A stretch of DNA of 64,000 nt from Luteimonas mephitis DSM 12574 (GTDB taxonomy: Bacteria; Pseudomonadota; Gammaproteobacteria; Xanthomonadales; Xanthomonadaceae). Made by a program: the position numbers and the translations under genes. Position 1 is the first letter of the stretch; each line of letters starts with the position of its first letter. Location: contig NZ_KE383817.1 in the NCBI RefSeq assembly GCF_000422305.1, forward strand, positions 62,001-126,000. The letters are read 5' to 3'. Under the pieces are notes generated by a model, which made no database searches, was not told the DNA's origin, and saw nothing but the letters and a program-made list of their open reading frames with translations. This document shows, piece after piece, positions 13,057 to 27,136 of the stretch.

Positions 13057-14640
13057 TCAATGCCGCAGGTGGCGCGGACGGATGCCCAGCGCCAGCAGCG
13101 CCACGCCATAGGCCACGCCGCCGGCGGCCACTGCGCCCAGCAGCCACAGCCAGCGCACGACCGCGCGCAGGGCCAGCCAGTCGCCCGCCCAGGCGCGCAC
13201 CGCCAGCACCGCCAGGGTCATCGCCAGCAGCGCGACCGCGATCTGCAGCACCCAGCGCCCCCAGCCCGGCAGCGGTCGGTAGATGCCCTGCCGGCGCAGG
13301 TAGCGCCACAGCAGGCCGGCGTTGAGGACGCCCGCCAGCGCCGTCGCCGCGGCGATGCCCACGTGCGCGGCCTTGAATCCGAGCATCCACAGCGGGGTGA
13401 CGAAGGCGACGGTCAGGATGACGTTGGCGATGACCGTGGCGATCGCCGCGCGCATCGGCGTGCGCGTGTCCTGGCGTGCATAGAACGCGGGCAACAGCAC
13501 CTTGCTGAGCATGAAACTCGGAATGCCGATGCTCATCGCGGTCAGGCTGTAGCCGACCATCCGGGTGTCCTCGTCGTTGAACCGGCCGTAGCGGAACAGC
13601 GACGCGGTCAGCGGCTCGGACAGCAGCGCCAGGCCCAGCGCCGCCGGCGCACCGACCAGCAGCACCATGCGCAGGCCCCAGTCGAGCGAGCGCGAGTAGC
13701 CGGCGGCATCATCGTCAGCGTGGTGGCGCGAAAGCTGCGGCAGGATCACCGTGCCGATCGCCACGCCGAAGAGGCCCAACGGCAGTTCCGTCAGCCGGTC
13801 GGAGTAATAGAGCCAGGACTGCGCCTCGACCACCAGCAGCGAGGCGAACACCGTGCCCACCAGCAGGTTCACCTGCGCCACCGAGGACGAGAAGATCGTC
13901 GGCAGCATCAGCCGGATCACCCGGTTGACCCCGGCATGCCGCAGGTTGAACCGGAACCGCGTGCGCAGGCCCAGCCGCGCCATCGCCGGCCACAGCACCA
14001 GCATCTGCAGGATGCCGGCGGCCAGCACGCCCCAGGCCATCGATGATTCCGGGACTTCCAGATGCCGAGCCAGCAGCAGCATCGCCGCGATCATCGCCAC
14101 GTTGTGCAGCACCGGGGTCAGCGCCGGCAGCCCGAAGTGGCGGAAGCTGTTGAGCACGGCGCCGGCCAGCGCGGTCATCGAAATGAAGGTCAGGTACGGG
14201 AAGGTGATGCGCAGCATGTCGGCGGCCAGCGGCACCGTCTGCGCATCCGCGCTGGCCAGCAGCAGGAACAGCTTGGCCACCCAGGGCGCCAGCAGGACGC
14301 CCAGCGCACTGACCACGACCACGATGGCCAGCAGGGCACCGGCGATATGGTCGATGAAGTCCTGCAGCGCCTCCTGGTCGCCCTTCTGCCGGAGCTCGGA
14401 GAGCACCGGCACGAACGCGGACGAGAACGAGCCCTCGGCGAAGATCCGCCGCAGGTAGTTGGGGATCCGGTAGGCGACCACGAAGGCGCTGACCGCCGGA
14501 CCGGCGCCGAACAGGCTGGCCTGGAGCCAGTCGCGCAGGTATCCGGCGATGCGTGAAATGAAGGTCATCAGGCTGAAGATCGCCGTCGACCGCAGCATCC
14601 CCCCCTGGCGGCCGGCCCGGGCCGGCTTCGGCGCGCTCAT
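13057..14640 (-). CDS. murJ: Lipid II flippase MurJ
   Basis: MurJ moves the peptidoglycan precursor lipid II across the inner membrane. The 527-residue protein shows the MVF-family pattern of 14 membrane helices. The N-terminal block [21 protein letters not shown] and the following [20 protein letters not shown] (with the [11 protein letters not shown] motif next) are diagnostic. It precedes ribF on the same strand and is divergent from rpsT, an arrangement shared with many gammaproteobacteria. Confidence 0.96.
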   Translation of the reverse strand: MSAPKPARAGRQGGMLRSTAIFSLMTFISRIAGYLRDWLQASLFGAGPAVSAFVVAYRIPNYLRRIFAEGSFSSAFVPVLSELRQKGDQEALQDFIDHIAGALLAIVVVVSALGVLLAPWVAKLFLLLASADAQTVPLAADMLRITFPYLTFISMTALAGAVLNSFRHFGLPALTPVLHNVAMIAAMLLLARHLEVPESSMAWGVLAAGILQMLVLWPAMARLGLRTRFRFNLRHAGVNRVIRLMLPTIFSSSVAQVNLLVGTVFASLLVVEAQSWLYYSDRLTELPLGLFGVAIGTVILPQLSRHHADDDAAGYSRSLDWGLRMVLLVGAPAALGLALLSEPLTASLFRYGRFNDEDTRMVGYSLTAMSIGIPSFMLSKVLLPAFYARQDTRTPMRAAIATVIANVILTVAFVTPLWMLGFKAAHVGIAAATALAGVLNAGLLWRYLRRQGIYRPLPGWGRWVLQIAVALLAMTLAVLAVRAWAGDWLALRAVVRWLWLLGAVAAGGVAYGVALLALGIRPRHLRH

Positions 14641-14664
14641 CGCCGCGTCCCCGCGGTTTCATGG

Positions 14665-14693
14665 TTGACGGTGACCGGCGGATTGCCCATAAT
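14665..14693 (+). promoter_or_regulatory. Sigma-70 promoter for rpsT
   Basis: TTGACG at 14665-14670 and CATAAT at 14688-14693 are separated by exactly 17 bases, 64 bases before the rpsT start, in the divergent gap with murJ. Five of six bases match at each hexamer, so this is among the best promoter matches in the window. Confidence 0.75.
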
Positions 14694-14756
14694 TTCCCGT
14701 TCGTTTCCCCGTCCCAAGCTCAAACCCGGCACGCCCGGGTCACCCAGGAATTCATC

Positions 14757-15029
14757 GTGGCCAACATCAAGTCCTCCAAGAAGCGCGCCAAGCAGGCCGT
14801 CGTGCGCAACCTGCGCAACAACAGCCAGCGTTCGATGCTGCGCACCGCCGTCAAGAAAGTGCTCAAGGCGCTCGACGCCAACGACGCCGCTGGCGCCCAG
14901 GAAGCCTTCAAGGTCGCCCAGCCGATCCTCGACCGCTTCAGCTCGCGCGGCCTGATCCACAAGAACAAGGCTGCCCGCCACAAGAGCCGCCTCACCGCGC
15001 GCATCAAGGCGATCCAGGCCGCCGCCTGA
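14757..15029 (+). CDS. rpsT: 30S ribosomal protein S20
   Basis: S20 is a small basic protein bound to 16S rRNA. The start is GTG at 14757, giving (M)[17 protein letters not shown], the standard S20 N-terminus, with AGGA eight bases upstream. The 90-residue, Lys/Arg-rich, helical sequence ends [12 protein letters not shown]. It is monocistronic, with its own promoter and a strong terminator. The non-AUG start is a known feature of rpsT in other bacteria, where it is linked to autoregulation. Confidence 0.97.
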   Translation: MANIKSSKKRAKQAVVRNLRNNSQRSMLRTAVKKVLKALDANDAAGAQEAFKVAQPILDRFSSRGLIHKNKAARHKSRLTARIKAIQAAA

Positions 15030-15052
15030 TTGCATTGGCAGGCGATTGACCG

Positions 15053-15078
15053 AAAACCCGGCGCAAGCCGGGTTTTTT
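15053..15078 (+). terminator. Rho-independent terminator of rpsT
   Basis: Stem CCCGGC, loop GCAA, stem GCCGGG, then six Ts (15073-15078), 24 bases after the rpsT stop. Confidence 0.92.
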
Positions 15079-15192
15079 GTTGCCGGCACCGGCCGCCGCG
15101 CGCGCCTTCCGCTCACCGCCAGCCGGGCACGGCGGCCGGGCATTGCCACCGCTTCGGGCATGGCCAACCGCGCCGCGCCGGGCTGCATCGCG

Positions 15193-16434
<1,242 letters not shown>

Positions 16435-16448
16435 CTACCGGCAGAAAC

Positions 16449-16472
16449 GAAAAGCCCCGCCGAAGCGGGGCT
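16449..16472 (-). terminator. Rho-independent terminator of rplU-rpmA
   Basis: On the minus strand: stem GCCCCGC, loop TTCG, stem GCGGGGC, then TTTT. It lies 25 bases after the rpmA stop and separates the ribosomal-protein genes from obgE. Confidence 0.88.
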
Positions 16473-16495
16473 CCTCGCGGATCAGCGCGCCGCGA

Positions 16496-16753
16496 TCAGG
16501 CGGTGACGACGCTGACCGTGCGACGCTTCTTCGGGCCCTTGACCGCGAACTCGACCTTGCCGTCGACGAGCGCGAACAGGGTGTGGTCGCGGCCGAGGCC
16601 GACGCCCATGCCCGGGTGGAACTGGGTGCCGCGCTGGCGGACGATGATGTTGCCGGCCTCGATCGCCTGGCCACCATAGATCTTCACGCCGAGGTATTTC
16701 GGGTTGGAGTCGCGGCCGTTGCGCGAGGAACCTACGCCCTTTTTATGTGCCAT
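16496..16753 (-). CDS. rpmA: 50S ribosomal protein L27
   Basis: The 85-residue protein begins [19 protein letters not shown], the typical proteobacterial L27 N-terminus whose tail reaches the peptidyl-transferase centre. The remaining blocks [10 protein letters not shown] and [13 protein letters not shown] are conserved. It follows rplU by 12 bases in a two-gene operon. Confidence 0.98.
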   Translation of the reverse strand: MAHKKGVGSSRNGRDSNPKYLGVKIYGGQAIEAGNIIVRQRGTQFHPGMGVGLGRDHTLFALVDGKVEFAVKGPKKRRTVSVVTA

Positions 16754-16765
16754 GGCTGCTTCTCC

Positions 16766-17086
16766 TTACTTGCTGCCACCGGCGATGCCGGTGATCTCGA
16801 TTTCGGTGTAATGCTGCCGGTGGCCCATCTGCTTGCGATGGTGCTTGCGGCGGCGGAACTTGACGATGCGGATCTTGTCGGCGCGGCCGTGGCCGACGAC
16901 CTTCGCGGTCACGCTGGCGCCCTTGAGCGCGTCGCCGACCTTGATGCCATCGCCATCGCCGAGCATGAGCACGTTGTCGAACGTGATTTCCTTGCCGGCT
17001 TCGTGCTCGCCGAGCAGCTCGACGCGAAGCGTCTCGCCCTTCATCACGCGGTATTGCTTACCGCCCGTGACCACAACTGCGTACAT
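16766..17086 (-). CDS. rplU: 50S ribosomal protein L21
   Basis: The 106-residue protein starts [20 protein letters not shown] and contains the L21 block [20 protein letters not shown] near the end. It is the first gene of rplU-rpmA and has a good promoter about 80 bases upstream. Confidence 0.98.
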   Translation of the reverse strand: MYAVVVTGGKQYRVMKGETLRVELLGEHEAGKEITFDNVLMLGDGDGIKVGDALKGASVTAKVVGHGRADKIRIVKFRRRKHHRKQMGHRQHYTEIEITGIAGGSK

Positions 17087-17162
17087 GTTTGCGTTTCCTG
17101 ATTTCGTGGATCTTCTGTAGTTATTCTTCGTCTGCGCGCCATCGAGGGCGAACAGAAGCAGA

Positions 17163-17192
17163 ATTGTAGGGGTTTCAGCGGGTTAGGGTCAA
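17163..17192 (-). promoter_or_regulatory. Sigma-70 promoter for rplU-rpmA
   Basis: On the minus strand TTGACC (17192-17187) and TACAAT (17168-17163) are separated by 18 bases. Both hexamers match consensus at five of six positions. The resulting 5' leader would be about 70 bases. Confidence 0.7.
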
Positions 17193-17796
17193 CTGCCCCC
17201 TGGGGCCAACTGCAGCATTGCCCGTCACCACGGTAGAGGCCCGCGGGTTCCCAACCGCGCAGAACGCAGCCCTGGCCGGGTGTCGGGTCGCGGCCGGGCG
17301 GGTGGGCCCCGCTCTTCCCTCGGCAGGAGACCCTGTCCCGACGAGGGCGCCGGCCGTCCATGACCGGCTTGACGCGAGACCCGCCCCACCCGGCCGCTCT
17401 GATATCGCTCAGGGCCCGGGATTCAGACAAGCCGGCGCCCGCCGCAGGGCGGATGGGGCGCCGGGAGCTGCGGCAAGCGCGCCATGGATGGCGCGCGCCC
17501 GAGTCAGGGCAGGATGCCCTGATCGAGGGAAGAGCAGCTCCCGGCGTCCCATCCGCGGACCGACGCCACTTACCGGCCTTGGCCTTTGCCTTCCGGGTAT
17601 CTGCAAAGAGCCTCGCGACTTCCGCTGCTCCTGGATGTCGGCGGCATGAACGCTCCCATCGCAGCGGCTGCGACGCTTTCGCGGCAGGCTGGCATTTCCG
17701 GCCATTTGCCCCCAAATCGGGGGCTCGTTACGCTTCCCTGTTCGCTCGCGATTCCGGCGACCGGCACCCTCCCCGCTTCCAAGGTCCCCACACCCG
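17193..17796. other. Long non-coding stretch between rplU promoter and uvrA
   Basis: About 600 bases without a convincing gene. It contains an imperfect long inverted repeat around 17290-17400 (GCGGCCGGGCGGGTGGG on the left, related GACCCGCCCCACCCGGCCGC on the right), the nested palindrome listed at 17449-17556, and a decayed half of the family B repeat near 17609-17633 (CTCGCGACTTCCGCTGCTCC). No LexA-type operator was recognised before uvrA. Confidence 0.6.
17449..17556. repeat. Nested palindromic element with three stems
   Basis: Outer arms of 21 bases at 17451-17471 and 17534-17554 (GGATGGGGCGCCGGGAGCTG and its complement) have one mismatch, which is a G-U pair in plus-strand RNA. Inside are two perfect hairpins: GCGCGCCAT-GG-ATGGCGCGC at 17477-17496 and TCAGGGCA-GGA-TGCCCTGA at 17504-17522. 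The result is a three-way-junction-like fold. It may be a small non-autonomous repeat or a structured RNA; copy number elsewhere is unknown. Confidence 0.65.
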
Positions 17797-20729
<2,933 letters not shown>

Positions 20730-20733
<4 letters not shown>

Positions 20734-21155
20734 GCCTGGACAATCGCACGGCGCTGTTCCGGATGCCGATCGCGCTGCGCTGGCGCGACCTGGACGCGTT
20801 CAACCACGTCAACAACTCGAACTTCATGACCTACCTCGAAGAGGCCCGGATCCGCTGGTTCGAGTCGCTCGGCGAACAATGGGTGACCGACGCGATGGCG
20901 CCGCTGCTGGCCGCGGTGCAGATGAACTACCGGGTGCCGATCCCCTACCCGGCCGAAGTCATCGTCGAACTGTTCGCCGACCGCGTGGGCAACAGCAGCG
21001 TGACCATCGGCCACGCCATCGCCAGCGCAGACGGCGCGACGCTGTACGCCGACGGACACGTGGTCATGGTCTGGGTGGAACGCGCGAGCGGACGGCCGAC
21101 GCCACTGCCGGATGCGGTGCGCCGTACCGCGGGCGGAGAGGCCGCCGCCGGCTGA
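20730..21155 (+). CDS. Hotdog-fold acyl-CoA thioesterase (4HBT/YbgC type)
   Basis: A 141-residue single-domain hotdog protein. The active-site stretch [20 protein letters not shown] contains the Asp and HVNN residues typical of the 4-hydroxybenzoyl-CoA thioesterase family, and EEARIRWF follows. It hydrolyses some acyl-CoA in the cytoplasm; the physiological substrate is not evident. Four-base overlap with uvrA suggests co-translation. The 230 bases after it hold nothing recognised. Confidence 0.88.
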
Positions 21156-21385
21156 GGACCGGCCCTGGCCTCCTGGCAGGAAGCCCCGCAAGCATCTGGA
21201 CAATCCCGCTCCGGATCGCCGTCGCGGCGCGGGCGGAGAGCCACGGACCATCCAGCACGCCGACGCTCATGCATACCGGCGTCCGCCTGTTGGAGGCCGC
21301 GCCGGCGCGGGAACCACACGCCGCAGTCGCCGATGTCGCACGCCCTTTGCCCTTTGCCGGATCAGGGAACGGGCAAGCCATCGCA

Positions 21386-22783
<1,398 letters not shown>

Positions 22784-22942
22784 GCACCCCTCGCTCCATG
22801 CACCCGCCCCCTCAGGCACCCGCAAATGTCGTCCATGTCAGGCAACGTCGACGCATGAAGGCGGCGGACACGGCGCGCAGGGAACCGTTCACCAAGATGA
22901 CGGCATTCAGGCAAGTGGCGAACGACGCCCGCGGCTGTTCGC

Positions 22943-24391
22943 TCAGAAGGTGATCGGGACGCGCACGTTCAGCGACACGTCCGGCGTGTCGCGGGTCACG
23001 CCGACTCCCAGCGCCACGTTCAGGCTGGTGCGATCGCTGAACCGGTACGAGCCGCCGAGCACGAGCGTGCCGAGGATCACCCGCACCGCTCCCGGGGTGT
23101 CTTCGTCGTTCTGCTCGGTCTTGCCGACCAGGCTCTGGTCGTAGCCGATGCTGATCGCGGCCCGCTCATTGAGCGCCAGGCCGACGCCGACGTTGAACCC
23201 CAGGATGTCCCCCGCCGATACCTCGCCGATGAACTCGGTCGTGGTCTGCGGAAAGCCTTCGGGCGCGCCGGTGAGCACCGTGCGCGAAACGTCCTTGCGC
23301 TTGAAGTTGTGCAGGTAGCTGAAGCTGCCGAAGAACACCACCGGATCGGAGGCGTACAGCCACGTCACTCCCGGCTGGATCGCCGCGAAGCCGCTGCCGG
23401 TGGGAAGCTCCAGCGGCAGGCCGGTGCCGGTCGCATTGGCCACGCAGCGGGTCACGCAGTCGGTGGTGACCTCGAACAGGTCGGTCCCGGTGCGACTCTT
23501 GTAACGCAGCCAAAGCACGTAGTACGGGTGGTCGGGACCGGCATTGGCAAGCTGGTAGCGGCCGGTCAGCTCGACGTCGCCGATGCCGTGGCCGTCGGCG
23601 TTGAACACGCTGTCCTGCGCGGTGCCGGTGAAGATCTCGCGGCTGACCGTATCGCTGTAGACCCAGGAATACGGCACCTTGAGTTCCAGTTCGAGGCGGT
23701 TGCTCACGCCGTAACGGCCGGCAAGCGCCCCGGTGATGCTGCTGGTCTTGACCTGGCGCACGTCGATCAGCCCGATCAGGATCGCCGGGATGATGGTGTA
23801 GCCGACCAGCGCGACGCGATCATTGGACGAGTAGCCGAACTGCATCGACGGTTCGAGGATGAACTTCCCGCGCGGCGTGAGCACGCCGGGCTGGTCGAAG
23901 ATCTGCGCGATCTCCGGCGGCCGCGACAGCTGGTCCGGCGGCCGGCCCACCTGCATGCGCCCGTCATCATCGATCCGCGCGGACTGCACGGGGCCTGCCG
24001 CGGGCGCGCTCGACGCCGGCACGCCCGCCACGGACGTGTCCGCCACGGCTGCCGTGGCGGCCGGCGCTGCCGCACCGGCCGCCACGAACGCCGGCGCCAA
24101 CGGCGACGATGCATCGGCGGAGCCACCGCGCGCACGCAGCGCGTCGAGCTGCCGCGCCTGCACTTCGCCGTCCCGGCTGCCGATCGCATCGATAGAGCGT
24201 TGCTGCTCGGCCAGCGCCCGGCGCAGGCTTTCGATCTGCCTGTCCTGCGCCTCGACCTTCGCCTCCAGCTGCCCGATGCGGTCGGCGTCGGGTGGCGACG
24301 ACTGCGCGTGGGCCACGCCTGCAACCGCAAGCGACAGCGCAGCGGCCAGCAGCGTATGCAGTACCGCAATCTCCCCTGCCTTCCGCTCCAT
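22943..24391 (-). CDS. FapF-like outer-membrane beta-barrel with coiled-coil N-terminus
   Basis: A 482-residue exported protein. It has a signal peptide (LHTLLAAALSLAVAGVAHAQ), then a coiled coil (about residues 35-85, DRIGQLEAKVEAQDRQIESL and onward), an Ala/Pro-rich linker, and a C-terminal half with alternating beta strands ending in a terminal aromatic (VRVPITF), typical of outer-membrane barrels. This layout matches FapF, the trimeric pore that secretes Fap amyloid subunits in Pseudomonas. I start at ATG 24391, spaced about six bases from GGAAGGG; ATG 24397 is less well spaced. It is the last gene of the probable operon before the regulator. Confidence 0.75.
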   Translation of the reverse strand: MERKAGEIAVLHTLLAAALSLAVAGVAHAQSSPPDADRIGQLEAKVEAQDRQIESLRRALAEQQRSIDAIGSRDGEVQARQLDALRARGGSADASSPLAPAFVAAGAAAPAATAAVADTSVAGVPASSAPAAGPVQSARIDDDGRMQVGRPPDQLSRPPEIAQIFDQPGVLTPRGKFILEPSMQFGYSSNDRVALVGYTIIPAILIGLIDVRQVKTSSITGALAGRYGVSNRLELELKVPYSWVYSDTVSREIFTGTAQDSVFNADGHGIGDVELTGRYQLANAGPDHPYYVLWLRYKSRTGTDLFEVTTDCVTRCVANATGTGLPLELPTGSGFAAIQPGVTWLYASDPVVFFGSFSYLHNFKRKDVSRTVLTGAPEGFPQTTTEFIGEVSAGDILGFNVGVGLALNERAAISIGYDQSLVGKTEQNDEDTPGAVRVILGTLVLGGSYRFSDRTSLNVALGVGVTRDTPDVSLNVRVPITF

Positions 24392-24440
24392 GGTCATCCC
24401 TTCCGTTGCCAAGACATGTCGAACAATTCGTCTGCGCCGC

Positions 24441-24953
24441 TCAGGGCGCTCCCGGTGCGGTGAGGCTCGCGTTGCGCAGCGCATCGCCCACGTTCAGCGC
24501 CTGGAACAGGCCAAGCGTGTCAACGCTGACATCGAGCGTGGTCTGCACGCGGATGTCCTGCCCGTCGAGGGTGTTCTGGATGACCAGGCCGCCATGGGCG
24601 ACACCGTTGAACACGTTGCCGGGCCCCACCTGCACCAGCTGGGTCCGCGCGATCTTCGACAGCTCCTGCGCCTGCGCCGGGGTGATGTTGGCGATGTCGG
24701 GAACGTCCACGCGCAGGTAGGAGACCAGCTCGCCATTGATCCAGGCCACGCGCTCGATGCCGAACGACAGCGTCAGCCCGGACGGCAGTTGATAACCGCC
24801 ACGCAGGTCGTCGAGCGTTGCCGGTTCGATCGGAATCCAGCCTGGTTCCATCGGCGCCTGCGCGGGCGCGCGATCCGGCCAACCGATTCCCGTCGCCGCG
24901 AGCAGCAGTAGCAGCATCAATCGCCGCGCCGTCGATTTCATCTGCAGTGTCAT
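24441..24953 (-). CDS. Exported protein with LDDLRGG motif (Fap-like locus)
   Basis: A 170-residue protein with an N-terminal signal segment (LMLLLLLAATGIGW) and no membrane anchor after it. Residues 47-53 read LDDLRGG, with Leu at -7 and -4 and Gly-Gly at -2/-1, the pattern cut by C39 peptidases. The rest is beta-rich (LTLSFGIERVAWINGELVSY) and ends with GGLVIQNTLDGQDIRVQTTL, resembling the C-termini of the two exported proteins upstream. The ATG at 24953 is one base past the stop of the C39 peptidase gene, so they are coupled. It might correspond to FapE or FapA by role; the sequence does not settle this. Confidence 0.75.
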   Translation of the reverse strand: MTLQMKSTARRLMLLLLLAATGIGWPDRAPAQAPMEPGWIPIEPATLDDLRGGYQLPSGLTLSFGIERVAWINGELVSYLRVDVPDIANITPAQAQELSKIARTQLVQVGPGNVFNGVAHGGLVIQNTLDGQDIRVQTTLDVSVDTLGLFQALNVGDALRNASLTAPGAP

Positions 24954-24954
24954 C

Positions 24955-25653
24955 TCAGATATCCCCCGGTCCGCGCCTGGACATGACGATGGACTGCAGG
25001 CCCTGCCGGCCGATCCCGGCCTCCATCGGCGCCAGCGGCGCCGTGCGCCAGTCGCGCGACTGGTTGAACGCCGCCAGGTCGCGCCGGTTATGGACCACGA
25101 ACAGCACCCGGTTGTCCCACAGCCGCTCGAAGTCGCGGCGCGTGAGCGCGCGCGTACCGCGCGCGGGATCGCCCACCAGCACACGATTCCGGCGCAGCCC
25201 CTTGACCACAACGAAGTGGCGATAGCCGCGGTCGTTGAGCAGCACGATCGCCGGCAAGCCCTCCTCGAACAGCTTGTCCAGCGGCAGATCGAAGCCGTCC
25301 GCCTGGAAACCCTTCGACAGCAGGTAGCGACGCATGTCCAGCAGCGAGAAACCCTGCTTGCGAATCCTGGCCTGGTCGCCGTCGGCGTACATCTGCCGGA
25401 ACACCTCGGCCTCGGTGACCGGATAGCCGTACTGGTAGGTCAGCAGCGTCGCGGTTGCCGCCGAGCCGCAGCTGAAGTCGTACTGCTGCGGCACGGTGGT
25501 CTTGAAGCGCGCCTCCTTGAGGCTGGTCAGCTGGATCGCGTAGCTGCCGCTGTACGGCACCCGCACGCTGACCGAGCCGGCATGCGCGGGCAGGCAGGCG
25601 GCGAACGCGAGCACGCAGCCCAGGGCACGGCACCGGCGCGCGGCCTTGTTCAC
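24955..25653 (-). CDS. C39-family cysteine peptidase, FapD-like
   Basis: A 232-residue exported peptidase starting at GTG 25653, which overlaps the upstream stop by four bases (GTGA). A signal peptide (about residues 9-25) precedes the mature chain. The active site is visible: Cys62 in QQYDFSCGSAATATLL, His146 in GYRHFVVVKG and Asp162 in VLVGDPARG. The block RKQGFSLLDMRRYLLSKGFQ is shared with FapD of Pseudomonas. C39 enzymes cut after Gly-Gly. Two neighbouring exported proteins carry suitable LxxLRGG sequences. In Fap systems this peptidase is needed for fibre export, though its target has been uncertain. Confidence 0.85.
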   Translation of the reverse strand: MNKAARRCRALGCVLAFAACLPAHAGSVSVRVPYSGSYAIQLTSLKEARFKTTVPQQYDFSCGSAATATLLTYQYGYPVTEAEVFRQMYADGDQARIRKQGFSLLDMRRYLLSKGFQADGFDLPLDKLFEEGLPAIVLLNDRGYRHFVVVKGLRRNRVLVGDPARGTRALTRRDFERLWDNRVLFVVHNRRDLAAFNQSRDWRTAPLAPMEAGIGRQGLQSIVMSRRGPGDI

Positions 25654-26087
25654 GGCATCGGGTCCACGAACTGCACGTTCACCGCGGTGCCGTTCTGGAT
25701 CAGCACGTTGGATCCGCTGTTCTGGATCACCGTGGTGATGCCGGCGGCATTGGCGAACGCGCCGCCGTCGATGGAATTCAGGCCGCTGGTGACGTTGTCG
25801 GCATGGTTGCCGTTCACCTCGCCGCCGTTGCGGGTTTCGGTGACGACCAGTGACTGCCCGCCGCGCAGCGCATCGAGCGCGCCGGCATCAAGCGGCTGTC
25901 CGATCGTCGGCGCCGGCTGCGCCGCTTGCACGGCCGGCGCGGAATCCGTTGCAGCCGCCGCCTGCTGGCCGGCTGCGAATGCCACGCCCTGCAGGCCCGG
26001 CGCGATGCCGGCGACGAGCAGGAACGAAACCGTCTGGACGAATACCGGAATGCGGGTCGGGATCAGGTTCGAAGTCAGGGAGCGCAT
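25650..26087 (-). CDS. Exported small protein with LDALRGG motif (Fap-like locus)
   Basis: A 145-residue protein with a signal peptide (VFVQTVSFLLVAGIAPGL...AFAAG). After an Ala/Gln/Pro-rich stretch, residues 71-77 read LDALRGG, fitting a double-glycine cleavage site. Cleavage there would release a 68-residue Asn/Gly/Val-rich product ending ITTVIQNSGSNVLIQNGTAV. That C-terminus closely resembles the end of the larger protein encoded upstream. I prefer ATG 26087 because GGAG is seven bases before it; ATG 26093 almost touches the same site. It overlaps the C39 gene by four bases. It is a candidate minor or nucleating subunit. Confidence 0.75.
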   Translation of the reverse strand: MRSLTSNLIPTRIPVFVQTVSFLLVAGIAPGLQGVAFAAGQQAAAATDSAPAVQAAQPAPTIGQPLDAGALDALRGGQSLVVTETRNGGEVNGNHADNVTSGLNSIDGGAFANAAGITTVIQNSGSNVLIQNGTAVNVQFVDPMP

Positions 26088-26215
26088 CTTCATTCTCCTG
26101 CCCATGCGGGCACCGGAGGAAAACCGTGCGTACCGCCGAGGGGGTGGCGGTACGCACGGGGCACGACAACGACGCGCCGCGGCGCAGGGGAACACCGCGA
26201 CGCGCCGAACGTCGC

Positions 26216-27136
26216 CTACGGGCCGCCCACGTTGAGGTTGGCCTGCACGGTGACGCCCTGCTGGATCAATGACGACGCGCCGCTGTTCTGCGCAACCACC
26301 ATGATCCCGGCCGCCGCGTTCGCGGAGCCGTTCATTGCATTGGACATGTCGAACCTGCCGGCGTTGGCCGACGCCGCTCCGCCGTCGCCACCACGTCCGC
26401 CGTGGCCGCCGGTCCCGTCGCCCGCCATGGCGTCGCCGCCACGGCCGTTGCCGCCGTTGCCACCGCGTCCGCCGTCGGCCATCGCGTCGCCGCTGCTGCC
26501 GTCGTTGCTGCTGCTGGTGTCGCCGCCAGTCGCCGAAGCGTCGGCTGTCGCACTGGCGTTTCCGGTGGCATCGGCATCGGCGCTGGAACCGCCGGGACCG
26601 CGTTCGCGCGAACGCGCCCGCGCATCGGTCTCGTCGTACGCGCCGGCCAGGCCGATCGCGCCGACCACGCCGGTGCTGGCCGAATCGCCATCGCGCGCGC
26701 TGAGTGCTCCGGCACCGCCGCCGTCGCCGCCGTCGCCGCCGTCGCCATCGCCGCCGGCCGCGAATCCGCCGACCGCGAGGCCGCCGTCGCCGCCGTCACC
26801 GCCATTGGCATCGCCGGTGTTGCGCGCAGTGTTGCCGATGTCGTAAACGGAGTTGCCGCTGACCACGCCGACCAGGCTGGTGGTGGCCACCGCCGAGCTG
26901 GAGTTGAACGAATCGGCCACGTTGGTCGTCGCCGTGCTGTTGTTGTCGGCGGCCGCGTTGCCCAGCCCGAGGGCCACGGCGACACCGAGGTTGTCGCGGT
27001 TGTTGCCACTGTTGTCTTCGTTGTAGGTGGAATTGTTGTCGCCGCGTCCGGACTCATTCTGCTGGGACCAGGCCTGTCCCGAGAAGCCAAGCGCGAGCAA
27101 CACGGCCGTTGCGATCAAGCTCTTGCGAATGCGCAT
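26216..27136 (-). CDS. Gly/Asn/Asp-rich secreted protein, candidate fibre subunit
   Basis: A 306-residue protein with a clear signal peptide (KSLIATAVLLALGFSGQAWS) and AAGGAG ten bases before the ATG. The mature part is low complexity: an N-terminal block like Fap repeats (NLGVAVALGLGNAAADNNST), a long [12 protein letters not shown] region, an Ala/Asp/Ser-rich region and another Gly-rich region. It ends IMVVAQNSGASSLIQQGVTV, shared with the small protein downstream. It lacks cysteine and has almost no aromatic residues. First gene of the locus, so it is plausibly the abundant secreted subunit. It could also be a surface or adhesin protein. Confidence 0.75.
   Translation of the reverse strand: MRIRKSLIATAVLLALGFSGQAWSQQNESGRGDNNSTYNEDNSGNNRDNLGVAVALGLGNAAADNNSTATTNVADSFNSSSAVATTSLVGVVSGNSVYDIGNTARNTGDANGGDGGDGGLAVGGFAAGGDGDGGDGGDGGGAGALSARDGDSASTGVVGAIGLAGAYDETDARARSRERGPGGSSADADATGNASATADASATGGDTSSSNDGSSGDAMADGGRGGNGGNGRGGDAMAGDGTGGHGGRGGDGGAASANAGRFDMSNAMNGSANAAAGIMVVAQNSGASSLIQQGVTVQANLNVGGP

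Noticed and set aside
26380..26830. Dense GCCGCCGTCGCC-type repetition suggesting a CRISPR or satellite array
   Set aside because: It is the codon reflection of a Gly/Asp-rich coding region (GGDGGDGG), with no direct repeats separated by unique spacers.
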